From the NCBI RefSeq assembly GCF_024199795.1, contig NZ_JANADK010000001.1:4030001-4094000 (forward strand): a stretch of 64,000 nt of DNA, in the 5' to 3' direction. How positions within the stretch are numbered: position 1 is the stretch's first letter; every line of letters begins with the position of its first letter. Source of the stretch: Bradyrhizobium sp. CCGB01. GTDB lineage: Bacteria > Pseudomonadota > Alphaproteobacteria > Rhizobiales > Xanthobacteraceae. Shown piece by piece: positions 49,674-58,519 of this stretch. The notes beneath the pieces were generated by a model. The model ran no database searches, had not been told where the DNA came from, and saw only the letters and a list, made by a program, of their open reading frames with translations. The position numbers and the translations under genes are program-made.

Positions 49674-51695
49674 ATGCCGGGCCCATCCCGCCTGTGGACT
49701 TTGCCTGGAAGCCACATCGCGAGCTCTCTGTTGCCTGCGATGGTCGCAAGCAATCTCTTCATCGGCCTGGCCCTTGTGGCATTGCTCTATTTCGGGCGTG
49801 AGCTCTTCGTGCCGGTTGTTGTTGCGTTGCTTTTGAGCTTCGTGCTCGCTCCGGTCGTTCGGCTTTTTCGTCGCTTTTATGCCGGCCGCGTGGGCTCGGT
49901 TCTTGCCGCAGTGGTGCTTGCATTTCTGCTGATTTTCGGGCTCAGCGCCATTATGACCCAGCAGGTCGCACAACTCGCCGAGAACCTGCCCCGCTATCAG
50001 CTGACGATCAGCGATAAGATTCATTCGGTCCAAGACATCGCGCTCAGTCCGGGAATCCTCAATCGGCTAAAGGATATGCTCGGAGATCTGCGCCAAGAAA
50101 TGTCAAAGCCGCAAGAGCAAGGACGAAAGAATGCTCATGAACCCGCCCAGACTTCTGTAGGAGAACCCCAGGCTAAGCCACTGCCGGTGGAAATCCAACA
50201 GCCGCCGCCTAAACCGTTCGATGTAGTGCAAGCCATCGTCGGGCCTCTGTTGGCGCCTCTGGCGACGACGGGCATTGTTATCGTTTTCGTGATTTTTATG
50301 CTGCTTTTTCGCGAAGATCTGCGGGGCCGTTTTGTCCGCCTCGCAGGCGCAGAGGATTTGGGGCGCACGTCCGAAGCAATCGACGATGCCGGTCGGCGAC
50401 TGAGCCGGTATTTCCTGACGCAAACCTGCATCAACGCAACGTTCGGGATTGTCATCGGGATCAGTCTTGCGGTGATCGGCATTCCCAATCCGGTGTTGTG
50501 GGGCATCTTCGCGGCTCTTATGCGCTTCGTTCCTTATATCGGCGCATTCATCGCCGCCGCAGTCCCTGCGGCGCTTGCCATCGCGGTTGATCCGGGTTGG
50601 TCCATGTTCTTACGGACGTTGGCATTGTTCGTGATCGTAGAACCGATCCTGAGCCAAATTGTAGAGCCCATGCTGTATGGCCACAATACAGGGCTCTCGC
50701 CGGAAGCTGTGGTGGTGGCTGCAGCCTTCTGGACTTGGTTATGGGGACCAATTGGACTTCTGCTTTCGACACCCCTGACGGTGTGCCTGGTGGTATTGGG
50801 GCGTCACGTCGAGCGATTGGAGTTCTTGGATGTGATCCTAGGTGATCAGCCGGCGCTCACGCCAGAACAGAATTTCTTTCAACGTATGCTGGCCGGTGAT
50901 CCCGACGAGGCTGCGGACCAAGCCGAGAAGTTCATGAAGGAAAAATCCCTCTGCGCCTATTACGACGAGATTGCAATTCCTGGGTTGCTGCTGGCGCGGG
51001 CTGACGCGCGACGCGACGCTCTGGACTCGGAGCGCCTGCACCGGATTAAGGAAACTGTCGAGGGCGTCATCGACAATCTTTCCGATCACGATGACTGCGC
51101 TCCACCTGTCAAGAGCAACGAGAACCTCCATGACGCCAACACAGTTGAAATCGAGGTGGTCAACGCTCCTGATCTATCGCCGCCCGTTGTACCGACTGGA
51201 ACGTCAAGACCCGGTTGGCGAGACGGAAAGCATGTATTGTGCATCGGCGCGCGAGATCCTCTTGACGAAGCGACGGCGAACATGATCGCGCAGCTTCTCG
51301 AAAAACATGGTATCGGCGCCCGCATCGAGCCTTCGACGGCTGCCTTGTCTTCCAACATCGTTGGGCTTGATACAGCCAGCATAGGGATGGTGTGTGTATC
51401 TTGCCTTGGAAGAGGAAGTCCGGTGCATCTACGCTTCCTTCTTCGGCGTCTGCGTCGCAAAATGCCACACGCCACACTCCTTGTCGGCCTATGGGGCTCA
51501 ACCAAAGATTCGGAGGATGAAGCGAGTCTGGATGGCGAGCCGATCGGCGCGGATTTCTATGCGAAGTCGCTTCGCAAGGCGGTAGAGCTTTGCATCGAAG
51601 CAGCATGCCGCTCGACCGCCGCACCCGAAGGAGAAACAAAACGTACTGATGCGCACCGGTCTCGAGCGCCGCGATCTGGTGGTAGGCGCAATTGA
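49674..51695 (+). CDS. AI-2E family transporter with long C-terminal soluble extension
   Basis: The 673-residue frame starts at 49674; an ATG at 49740 (removing 22 residues) may be the real start. Residues about 25-390 form the AI-2E transporter fold, with clusters of membrane helices (FIGLALVALLYFG, VVVALLLSFVLAPVV, VGSVLAAVVLAFLLIFGLSAI) and IGAFIAAAVPAALAIA plus SPEAVVVAAAFWTWLWGPIGLLLSTPL. Residues 400-660 are soluble, with VLCIGARDPLDEATANMIAQLLEKHGIGAR resembling an alpha/beta B12-binding-like fold, and a final GADFYAKSLRKAVELCIEAA. AI-2E members export or exchange diverse solutes; the extension may be regulatory. Confidence 0.85.
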   Translation: MPGPSRLWTLPGSHIASSLLPAMVASNLFIGLALVALLYFGRELFVPVVVALLLSFVLAPVVRLFRRFYAGRVGSVLAAVVLAFLLIFGLSAIMTQQVAQLAENLPRYQLTISDKIHSVQDIALSPGILNRLKDMLGDLRQEMSKPQEQGRKNAHEPAQTSVGEPQAKPLPVEIQQPPPKPFDVVQAIVGPLLAPLATTGIVIVFVIFMLLFREDLRGRFVRLAGAEDLGRTSEAIDDAGRRLSRYFLTQTCINATFGIVIGISLAVIGIPNPVLWGIFAALMRFVPYIGAFIAAAVPAALAIAVDPGWSMFLRTLALFVIVEPILSQIVEPMLYGHNTGLSPEAVVVAAAFWTWLWGPIGLLLSTPLTVCLVVLGRHVERLEFLDVILGDQPALTPEQNFFQRMLAGDPDEAADQAEKFMKEKSLCAYYDEIAIPGLLLARADARRDALDSERLHRIKETVEGVIDNLSDHDDCAPPVKSNENLHDANTVEIEVVNAPDLSPPVVPTGTSRPGWRDGKHVLCIGARDPLDEATANMIAQLLEKHGIGARIEPSTAALSSNIVGLDTASIGMVCVSCLGRGSPVHLRFLLRRLRRKMPHATLLVGLWGSTKDSEDEASLDGEPIGADFYAKSLRKAVELCIEAACRSTAAPEGETKRTDAHRSRAPRSGGRRN

Positions 51696-51922
51696 GGACG
51701 TCACCGCTGCGAGGAGTGTGGGACGATTAGGGCGGCGAGGGCGCGTTTGATGTCTGTTATGCCCCGAACAGCGGCGCAAAAGAGGACCTCGCTCGAGGTT
51801 CGAGTCGGGCCAGAAGCGGAAGCAATCGGCACCGGCCTGGTCAAGTGGTGCAGACGACTTCTTTATCTCAGGCGGTCGGCCAGCCCTCGAGTTGCGCCCC
51901 TTGAAACTATTGTCCGCCGCGT

Positions 51923-52357
51923 TTACTCGCAGTCCTGCTCGGCCGCCGTCACCTTTTGCTGGGACGGCGCAGGCTCGGCCGCACCAGCCGTCGCCTTCTT
52001 TGATTGGTCAGTGGGCGCGGGGCGGGTCTGCTCGACCGTGCCTGTCGTCCGATCCGGCGCCTGTGCGGAGGGTGCAGGCTTGGTCGCCGTTGATTGCTCG
52101 GCGGCAGTAGGCTGGCTCTGCATCTGGCGCTGCGCGTCTTCCGACGACGTTGCGGTATGCTCCGAGGCCTTGCCCATCGAAGATGTCGGCGGATGCTGCT
52201 TGGAATCAACTGCCGCGGAACCAGTGGTTTGTCTGGTATAACCGGGGACATTCCCTGATCCTGCATCATGGCTCACCGTGTTGCAGGGACCGGCATAAAC
52301 GGAGCTGGCGCTGAAGGCGAGCGCTGCGCTCAGGATCATAAGTCTGTTTGCGATCAT
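51923..52357 (-). CDS. Exported Gln/Thr/Pro/Ala-rich protein
   Basis: The ATG at 52357, after AAAGGAGAAG, gives 144 residues. A signal peptide (MIANRLMILSAALAFSASSVYA) precedes a low-complexity polar region with repeated SxAxx/Qx patterns (SKQHPPTSSMGKASEHTA, TATKPAPSAQAPD, PTDQSKKATAGAAEPAPSQ). Two cysteines (one near the start of the mature part, one at the end) may form a disulfide. No family recognised; similar to periplasmic stress-induced proteins in style. An EcfG-like promoter lies 33 bases upstream. Confidence 0.75.
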   Translation of the reverse strand: MIANRLMILSAALAFSASSVYAGPCNTVSHDAGSGNVPGYTRQTTGSAAVDSKQHPPTSSMGKASEHTATSSEDAQRQMQSQPTAAEQSTATKPAPSAQAPDRTTGTVEQTRPAPTDQSKKATAGAAEPAPSQQKVTAAEQDCE

Positions 52358-52389
52358 AGCTCTTCTCCTTTGAGCTCTCTGTGACGATG

Positions 52390-52415
52390 AACAAAAGTAG
52401 AGGGCCTTCCGTTCC
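52390..52415 (-). promoter_or_regulatory. EcfG-like promoter of the exported protein gene
   Basis: Minus strand GGAAC (52415-52411), 18 bases, then GTT (52392-52390) with T before it: GGAAC-N17-tGTT. The -10 region is 33 bases before the start at 52357. Confidence 0.65.
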
Positions 52416-52711
52416 GAACGCACGAGAGCTGCCCCAACATTGAAGAGCGGCGGAGATCACCGGATTCTAAAGTCGTCCACCCAAATAAAGCGACTTCAGT
52501 TGGCAGCCTCATCATCATCGTCTTTGCGGCGAACACTATGTCTCGACTGACGGAGAGCCTCAAGGGCAACTCCTCTCAGCTAGGTTGAATGGATACCGCG
52601 ACCGTAATGCAGGCTTTTCGTCATGGGGGTTCATCGTAGCTGGAGGTTGTTAGAGACGATGCCGACGACGATAGATTGGTGATCGGCGCTGCGGCATGTT
52701 CTCCGAAGAAA

Positions 52712-52736
52712 GGAACGACCCCGTAACGGCCGAGTT
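52712..52736 (+). promoter_or_regulatory. EcfG-type promoter of the PRC-barrel gene
   Basis: GGAAC at 52712-52716 and GTT at 52734-52736 separated by 17 bases: GGAAC-N16-aGTT. The -10 region is 38 bases before the ATG at 52774. The same arrangement as in front of the catalase gene. Confidence 0.72.
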
Positions 52737-52773
52737 AAGCCGACAAAACCCACCTGTGAGGGAGACGAAAGCC

Positions 52774-53154
52774 ATGGCACGCGCAACAGCCCATCCGGAT
52801 CGTCAATGCATCTCAAGCGAAGATATTCAAGGAACCGAGGTATATGGAGCCGATGGAAAGAATATCGGTGAAATAGATCACCTCATTATCGACAAGGTGT
52901 CAGGTCGCGTGGCTTATGCTGTCATGAGCTTTGGCGGATTTGTTGGATTGGGCCACAGCCATTACCCCATTCCTTGGAGCGCTCTGACCTATGATACGTC
53001 GCTCAGTGGTTTTCGAACCAATATCACCGAGCAACAGCTGAGGGACGCGCCTGAATTCAGTGATGACTCGTGGCAGGATCGAGATTGGGAAACGCGCACC
53101 CACCAGTATTACGGGACGCCAACGTACTGGGAGGCGCGCCCAGGTGGCCTTTAA
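52774..53154 (+). CDS. PRC-barrel domain stress protein
   Basis: The ATG at 52774 follows GAGGGAGACG and gives 126 residues. Residues 18-75 are a PRC-barrel: GTEVYGADGKNIGEIDHLIIDKVSGRVAYAVMSFGGF, then HYPIPWSALTYD (the FGGFxGxGxxxxPxPW phrase is typical of rhizobial copies). The tail is acidic and aromatic (FSDDSWQDRDWETRTHQYYG). PRC-barrels bind RNA or protein in ribosome and photosystem assembly, but this short stress subfamily is uncharacterised. EcfG promoter upstream. Confidence 0.93.
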   Translation: MARATAHPDRQCISSEDIQGTEVYGADGKNIGEIDHLIIDKVSGRVAYAVMSFGGFVGLGHSHYPIPWSALTYDTSLSGFRTNITEQQLRDAPEFSDDSWQDRDWETRTHQYYGTPTYWEARPGGL

Positions 53155-54215
53155 GGGTGGGCAGCGGATCTGAAAGTCCCAATCGTTAGGCGCTTGATCT
53201 CATGCGCCGCGCATAGGCTCATGCGCTGCATGCTGTCGGATTCGATCTTGCCGAACTGAGGCTTTCGCCAAGTTACGTGTCCAATCGTCTGATAGCCGAC
53301 GCAGAATTTATGAGCTTCAAATGGCCTGCCTCACAAAACGAGTAGGTCACTCATGACCGATGTCTCTAGCACCGGTGAAGCCGATGCAACGATTGTCACG
53401 TCCTAGTCGCTGGCGGAGCGCCCTGATACCTCGGGACGCTCAATCGCACACGCGCGTGATCGATCGAATTTAGCTCTCATCTGGAAGCGCTAAATCAGTA
53501 GCTGCCGCCCGTGCCAAGCGATCCGCGCCTAGCTCTCGCGCTATGGAAATAGCGGCACCAACCATCGGGACTGATTTGCCCTGCGACGATTTCTCACCTG
53601 TCGGACGGCCGGAAGTGGACACAGACAGCGCAGTGCAGCGGTCCGTTGGGGCGCCGGCGAAACTCATTCCAGGGCCCTTAGGCAGTGCGCATCGCTGGAT
53701 CAATCGCCCATATGGCGCTCTACAGCGCTCTTCTTGCCCATGGCAGCTGTCTGGCGTCGCGCTGCCATTTGCCTGGTTTGGCTTTGCCGGCGAAAGGGAG
53801 CACGAGCTCTCCGTAAGCAGCGAAATGGGTCCCGACAGGCACGGAGCGTGCTCGGGACCGCAGCGCCAATGCCGGTCGACCAGCGGCAGACCGCTCACGG
53901 CGCGGGTATGCCAGCACAATAATCATCGACCGATCAAGCCATCTCAGGACCTGACCAATTCCAACTGGTCTCGCTGATGTACTTGGGTGCGCCTCTAAGC
54001 TGATTCTCGGGAACGGTTGTGACATAGCCGCCTAGATTGCTGTCATACCTCAGGGATTGCCAGGAAAGCGGGTAGTGATCGTCCCCGATGCCCAGAAAGC
54101 CGCCAAATCCGAGTACGGCGCAAGCGACCTTGCCGCTGATCTTGTTGAGGTCGCCCGTTCAATCCTTGCAGAAGCATGTCGCGGATATAGACACACGCGC
54201 AATGACGCGGTGCCA
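53155..54215. other. Gene-poor stretch
   Basis: About 1.06 kb without a gene I can support. Overlapping open frames on both strands (53470-53919 minus, 53543-53977 plus) have no ribosome-binding site and no recognisable sequence. No tRNA, repeat or promoter match to the EcfG consensus was seen. It is likely intergenic or eroded DNA. Confidence 0.5.
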
Positions 54216-54638
54216 TCAGCCGAGAGGTCGGGTTTGCCTGAAATGGAAACCGCTCGGAGCGAACTTCCTGGCTACAGCGAGCACCTCGGCTTCGCATGTT
54301 TCCAGCGCTATCTTCTGGGCCAGCATGACATCTCCGATCGGCAGGGCGCCGATTGGCATGAAGCATAACCCGGCCTCCAGACGACCTTTTTCGTTGATCG
54401 CCCACACGTTGGCCGAGGTTCCGGCCTGGACTCTGTATCGCTTTCCGGTGTCGCTTCCGATCACTTCGAAGTAGCCCCGACCGGCAAACTGCTCCCGTTG
54501 CGCCGGCGACAGCCATTCCCGCAATATCCGCAGTGATCGTCCCTCTGGCGTGCCCTCGGCGCCGTGCTTGATGAAGAGAGCTCGCGTTGCTCTCCTGCGG
54601 GAGCGGACGCCCGGCTGCGTCGATCCAAAACCCAACAT
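54216..54638 (-). CDS. Conserved hypothetical protein, GDVMLAQKIALE family
   Basis: The ATG at 54638 gives 140 residues. The N-terminal 45 are basic and variable. The core starts LREWLSPAQREQFAGRGYFEVIGSDTGKRYRV (about 48-79), continues with SANVWAINEKGRLEAGLCFMP, and ends GDVMLAQKIALETCEAEVLAVARKF. These phrases are characteristic of a rhizobial protein family of unknown function, also found in phage-like DNA as far as I recall. It follows another small minus-strand gene by 13 bases and may share its transcript. Confidence 0.8.
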   Translation of the reverse strand: MLGFGSTQPGVRSRRRATRALFIKHGAEGTPEGRSLRILREWLSPAQREQFAGRGYFEVIGSDTGKRYRVQAGTSANVWAINEKGRLEAGLCFMPIGALPIGDVMLAQKIALETCEAEVLAVARKFAPSGFHFRQTRPLG

Positions 54639-54651
54639 GGCGGAATGCCCG

Positions 54652-54873
54652 CTACCCGCCGACGAGCCTAGGAAAGAAGATCGTCTCGTCCGCATTGGGA
54701 TCGAACGATCGGATCTGTGATGCCTGACCCGGACCCGTCCGGAACGCCGCGGTGAAGCCGGCCTGCGTCAGCTCGTAGAACCGCTGCTCCGCCTTCGCCA
54801 ATTCCTGTACGTCGAGGGGGTCGAAATAATGACGGCTGTCGCCAGTACGGTCCATCACGATCTGGATTGCCAT
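54652..54873 (-). CDS. Small conserved hypothetical protein
   Basis: The ATG at 54873 lies behind GAGGAGAGCG and gives 73 residues: MAIQIVMDRTGDSRHYFDPLD, QELAKAEQRFYELTQAGFTAAFRTG, then SFDPNADETIFFPRLVGG. The DRTGDSRHxF and ETIFFPRLVGG phrases are typical of short proteins I associate with Bradyrhizobium accessory DNA. Function unknown. It likely forms an operon with the gene at 54216-54638. Confidence 0.78.
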   Translation of the reverse strand: MAIQIVMDRTGDSRHYFDPLDVQELAKAEQRFYELTQAGFTAAFRTGPGQASQIRSFDPNADETIFFPRLVGG

Positions 54874-55262
54874 GATCGCTCTCCTCGAATTGCTGATAGA
54901 CAAGGACCAGTATCCGGCTGAACGCAAGAACTTTCAAGAGAAGAACATTTAATCACAAATTTCCCGTCGTCAGCTGATCGCAGCTTATGGCTTGGTACAA
55001 GCTCAGATTGAAGAGCGGCCGGTTCGTCCGGTTCACCAAGCCATCAGGTATTAACTCGGCCCGCCGGGGCTGGGATGAGAAAGGGGGCAGGTTAGTCCCT
55101 CGATTCACAGGGCCCGGCCTGGCTATCGAGCCCGTGACGGGAATGGCTGTTTTCCGATGGTACTTACCTAACGACGTCCGCCCGGCGGATTCGATCGGCG
55201 TCGGCCGGGAGAGGGGCGCTCTCGCGGTAGGCGTACCACGGCCTCGGTGCTGCATTTTGTGT

Positions 55263-55481
55263 TTAGGACCATGGCGGCTCATCGCTCGGCCCTGCTGCCT
55301 CGTCGCGGATCGTGACATCCGCCGAACGCAAGCCGGTCAGCAATACAGTTCTTACGGAAGCAGGATCGAATCCAATATCCTTGGCGTTTGGTGGATGCGC
55401 CTCGCTGCCTTTTAATCGGAGTGCCAAGTGCAATTGCTCGCAAAGGTGCTGAACGATGAGATTGATCTGTTCGTCAGTCAT
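55263..55481 (-). CDS. Small hypothetical protein
   Basis: The ATG at 55481 follows AGGAAAAGC and gives 72 residues: MTDEQINLIVQHLCEQLHLAL, then FDPASVRTVLLTGLRSADVTIRDE. It predicts as helix-strand-helix and is acidic. I recognise no family. An ORF on the other strand (54987-55415) overlaps it, but has no support. Confidence 0.55.
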   Translation of the reverse strand: MTDEQINLIVQHLCEQLHLALRLKGSEAHPPNAKDIGFDPASVRTVLLTGLRSADVTIRDEAAGPSDEPPWS

Positions 55482-55820
55482 GATTTGCTTTTCCTGCTAC
55501 AATTGTGCCACCCAATCACATTTGAAAATAGCCCGGTACGGGGTAGGGGAACGGCGTCGTCTTGGCGTTCAGGGTGGGCTTGAGGGCGTTTCGCTGTCCA
55601 CGACATGGGCATGGCTTTCTTGCCGCCGCCGGGCAACTGCACCGGATTTCCATGAGTCGGCGGAACCGAAATATTTTTATCATAAGTGAATCTTCGCTGG
55701 GGCTCGCAAGGCCGTGAGGCAAAGCCGCTGCGATTTGCTGGGAGCTCTTGAATAGCAACCTGTGTGCAGTATGGGCGTTACCTGCATCACCGGCCAAGAC
55801 CGATTTCCATAAGCGCGCCA

Positions 55821-56069
55821 GTGGCTGAGGAATCGATCCCGCCTGAACCAAAGGGAAGGGTCGAGCGCATACACAGGCGCCGCCGCTTCAAACACGCTAA
55901 GTCGCTAGAAGAACGCCTAACTCAAGAGGCCTTGCAACTGCATGAGGAAGCCGGAAACCTTCCACCCGGCCGTAAGCGGGAGGCGCTGCTCAGAAAAGCG
56001 CGCCAAGACGAGACGGCAGCATATTTGACGGAATGGCTGACTTCTCCTGGATTGCAGTCGCCGAAGTAA
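55821..56069 (+). CDS. Small basic protein of the WLxSPGLQ family, copy 2
   Basis: I favour the GTG at 55821 (82 residues); the frame is open further upstream. It begins AEESIPPEPKGRVERIHRR, has RRFKHAKSLEERLTQEALQLHEEA, and ends RKARQDETAAYLTEWLTSPGLQSPK. Alignment by eye with copy 1 (35816-36019) and copy 3 (56253-56432) shows RRRFK, RKARxxxT and EWLxSxGLQxxK in the same order. Function unknown; the basic start suggests contact with nucleic acid or membranes. Confidence 0.78.
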   Translation: MAEESIPPEPKGRVERIHRRRRFKHAKSLEERLTQEALQLHEEAGNLPPGRKREALLRKARQDETAAYLTEWLTSPGLQSPK

Positions 56070-56252
56070 GGCCGCTTGATTTCGCCATCTCTTCCTACGA
56101 CGTGGCCCTCAGCCTCCGATCGGGAACTGAACGCCAAGGGAATTTCGCAACTCTCACTGCGGCAGATTGTTAACTTGGCATCACTGGTCGTCGTAGCGCC
56201 GGTGGCGGAGAGGAGTAATCGAGTCTCCCGCCTACATATGAGGGAGCACGCC

Positions 56253-56432
56253 ATGCTGAGACGGCGTCGTTTCAAGAATACTACTTTGGAAGAACTACTG
56301 GACGCGGTGCGGCGTTCGCGGGAAAGAGGCTCGGGACATCCCGACAGGATTATTCGCAAAGCTCGGCGAACTAAGACCGCCTCTCACCTGAGAGAGTGGC
56401 TGATCACGTCGGGTCTACAATCGGTGAAGTAA
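56253..56432 (+). CDS. Small basic protein of the WLxSPGLQ family, copy 3
   Basis: The ATG at 56253 follows TATGAGGGAG and gives 59 residues: MLRRRRFKNTTLEELLDAV, RRSRERGSGHPDRIIRKARR, TKTASHLREWLITSGLQSVK. It is shorter than copies 1 and 2 but keeps the RRRFK start and the EWLxSxGLQ end. It lies 184 bases after copy 2 on the same strand, so a local duplication is likely. Confidence 0.75.
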   Translation: MLRRRRFKNTTLEELLDAVRRSRERGSGHPDRIIRKARRTKTASHLREWLITSGLQSVK

Positions 56433-56458
56433 AGGGCCGTCTCGCGCATCTGCGAGCG

Positions 56459-58087
56459 TCAGCCGCGCTCGAGCTCGACAATCACGCCTTCATTGCCCCG
56501 AAGCAGAATCGACGCTTCCGGCAGTGGCTGCTGCGGCCGGTCAAGATGCGTCGACATCATCATCCGGCCACGACCTTTCCAGTGCCATTTCCTTGGCTCG
56601 GCAGCGATGTTGAGGGCGACCAGCACTTCGGTCCCGCCCGCCACGCGCTTCACTGCGAGCACATCGTTCCGCGATCGCAACGGTTCATAGCTACCATATT
56701 GCAAACAGGGATGCTCATGCCGTAGCGCGATCAACGCTCGGAATAGCGCTAGGATTGAACGCTGATCACGTTGCTGCTGCGCTATGTTGGGCGCGCTCTC
56801 TGGCCCGAGCGGCAGCCATGGGCTGGCTTTGGTGAAGCCTCCACTGGGGCTGTCGTCCCACCGCATCGGTGCGCGTTCCGGGTCGCGGCAAAGTCCGTAT
56901 CCGGGCACGAGCTTCTCGAATGGATCACGGACGTGATCGGGCGGAATGGGCACGCGTTTGCGGCCGATCTCATCGCCCATGTAGAAGAACGGCGTTCCCG
57001 GGAGCGTCATGAGGAGCATCGCCAGCACGCGCATCTGGGCGGCGCCGATCTTACTCGCGATCCTTTGCTTGTCGTGGCCGCCGATCACCCAGACGGGCGA
57101 TGCGCGCTCGGGCAAGGCGTTGAAATAGGCATCAATGGCCGCTTGCACCGACAGCGCGTCCCACTCGGCGTCGTGCAGCGCGAAGTTGAGTGGCAGATGG
57201 AGGCGCGGCCGGTCGGTGCCGTAGAAGTGGCCAATGCGGTCGGTCTTGCCCTGGACTTCGCCGCACAACAGCCGGCCGGGATAGATGTCGAGGATCTGCC
57301 GGATGAATTCGATGCATTGCATCGTCTCCGGCCGGTCGTCGGTGAAGACCGGTGTGTTGCGTTGCGGGGGCGGCTTGCCCTCGGCTTGCGGATTTTTTGG
57401 ATTGTCGCGCAAGAGCTCGTCCTTGATCAGCACCGCGCTGGCATCCACACGAAAACCATCGACGCCGCGATCAAGCCAGAAGCGCATGACGTCGGCCATC
57501 GCTGCCCGCACGTCCGGATTGCGCCAGTTCAGATCGGGCTGCTCGACCAGGAACGAGTGGTAAAAATACTGGCGCCGCGCTTCGCACCATTCCCACGCGC
57601 TGCCGCCGAAGCGGCTCAGCCAGTTGTTGGGCGGCCCGCCGTCCTCGCCCGCATCGGCCCAGATGTACCAGTCGGCTTTCGCGCTGTTGCGCGAGGTGCT
57701 GCTTTCGACGAACCAGGCATGGTCGTCGGCGGTGTGATTGGGGACGAGGTCGAGAATGAGCCGGATGCCTTCCTTGTGCAGGACGGCGATGAGGCGATCA
57801 AAGTCATCCAGGCTGCCAAAACTCGCGTCGATCGAACAATAATCGGAGATGTCATAACCGAGATCGCGGAAGGGGCTACGGTAGATCGGCGTGAGCCACA
57901 CCGCGTCGATGCCGAGCCATTTCAGATAGTCGATCCGCGCCGCCAGGCCGGCAAGGTCGCCTTTGCCGTCGCCATCGGAATCTTGAAATGAGATCAGCGC
58001 GATCTCATAGATGACAGCGGATTGCCACCACGCCGTCTTATTGCTCCCCTCGGCCGCATCGCCTTCGTTCACCTCGCCGTGCCTCAT
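56459..58087 (-). CDS. GH13-family alpha-glucosidase/oligo-1,6-glucosidase-like enzyme
   Basis: The 542-residue protein has the (beta/alpha)8 GH13 fold: WWQSAVIYEIALISFQDSDGDG at the N-terminus, LDLVPNHTADDHAWF (region I), GFRVDASAVL with the nucleophile Asp (region II) and LCGEVQG with the acid Glu (region III). Region IV is WVIGGHD, where GH13 enzymes have the transition-state Asp, with Gly in place of the usual Asn. Length and the DGDGKGDLAGL motif match oligo-1,6-glucosidase or trehalose-related glucosidases. It would act on trehalose, sucrose or dextrins. No promoter of the EcfG type was found upstream. Confidence 0.92.
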   Translation of the reverse strand: MRHGEVNEGDAAEGSNKTAWWQSAVIYEIALISFQDSDGDGKGDLAGLAARIDYLKWLGIDAVWLTPIYRSPFRDLGYDISDYCSIDASFGSLDDFDRLIAVLHKEGIRLILDLVPNHTADDHAWFVESSTSRNSAKADWYIWADAGEDGGPPNNWLSRFGGSAWEWCEARRQYFYHSFLVEQPDLNWRNPDVRAAMADVMRFWLDRGVDGFRVDASAVLIKDELLRDNPKNPQAEGKPPPQRNTPVFTDDRPETMQCIEFIRQILDIYPGRLLCGEVQGKTDRIGHFYGTDRPRLHLPLNFALHDAEWDALSVQAAIDAYFNALPERASPVWVIGGHDKQRIASKIGAAQMRVLAMLLMTLPGTPFFYMGDEIGRKRVPIPPDHVRDPFEKLVPGYGLCRDPERAPMRWDDSPSGGFTKASPWLPLGPESAPNIAQQQRDQRSILALFRALIALRHEHPCLQYGSYEPLRSRNDVLAVKRVAGGTEVLVALNIAAEPRKWHWKGRGRMMMSTHLDRPQQPLPEASILLRGNEGVIVELERG

Positions 58088-58361
58088 GCTTCAAACAAAC
58101 GCTCTTCTCGCAATCTCAGGATTCTATCGCCAGGATGTTCGCTTCCGTGTTCGGCTCAACCACGTGGCATCAAGTCCAGGAATGAACGATGGTTGCTACG
58201 TGACCGGCGAATTCTGAGTACTGCAGGCGCCTCTTCAGGGAACGGAGTAGGGGGCGAGCGATGGGTTTGCGGCAAAAACGTAAGGCGATAGTGCCGCAAC
58301 TCTTGCGGCGCACTCTGCCGCCGGAGATCGTCCGTCACAGAGCCATCCTTGTCGGCCTTCG

Positions 58362-58386
58362 GGAACCGCCCGTGGTGCCCTGGGTT
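58362..58386 (+). promoter_or_regulatory. EcfG-type promoter of the thioredoxin-reductase-like gene
   Basis: GGAAC at 58362-58366 and GTT at 58384-58386 with 17 bases between: GGAAC-N16-gGTT. It lies 134 bases before the ATG at 58520, so the leader is longer than at the other sites. The intervening sequence shows no supported gene; open frames on both strands (58156-58530) are not convincing. Confidence 0.65.
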
Positions 58387-58519
58387 GGTCCGACGACTGA
58401 TCTTTCCGAAGGGACCAGCATGCCGGAACCGGACATCCAAAAGGGAATGCCGCTATCGCGCATCGGATCCCAACCCCTCAGTGAGGGATCAAGCAACGCG
58501 ATCACGCGCGACGTTATCG

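Noticed and set aside
51747..52241. Plus-strand ORF of 164 residues opposite the exported protein gene
   Set aside because: It is the antisense of a gene with a signal peptide, ribosome-binding site and EcfG-like promoter; Cys/Val/Ala-rich translation is a typical shadow.
53470..53977. Overlapping ORFs on both strands in the gap after the PRC-barrel gene
   Set aside because: Neither has a start signal or recognisable sequence; they arise from GC-rich codon bias on opposite strands.
54987..55415. Plus-strand ORF MAWYKLRLKSGRF
   Set aside because: The first 20 residues look protein-like, but no ribosome-binding site, no family match, and its end overlaps a better-supported small gene on the other strand.
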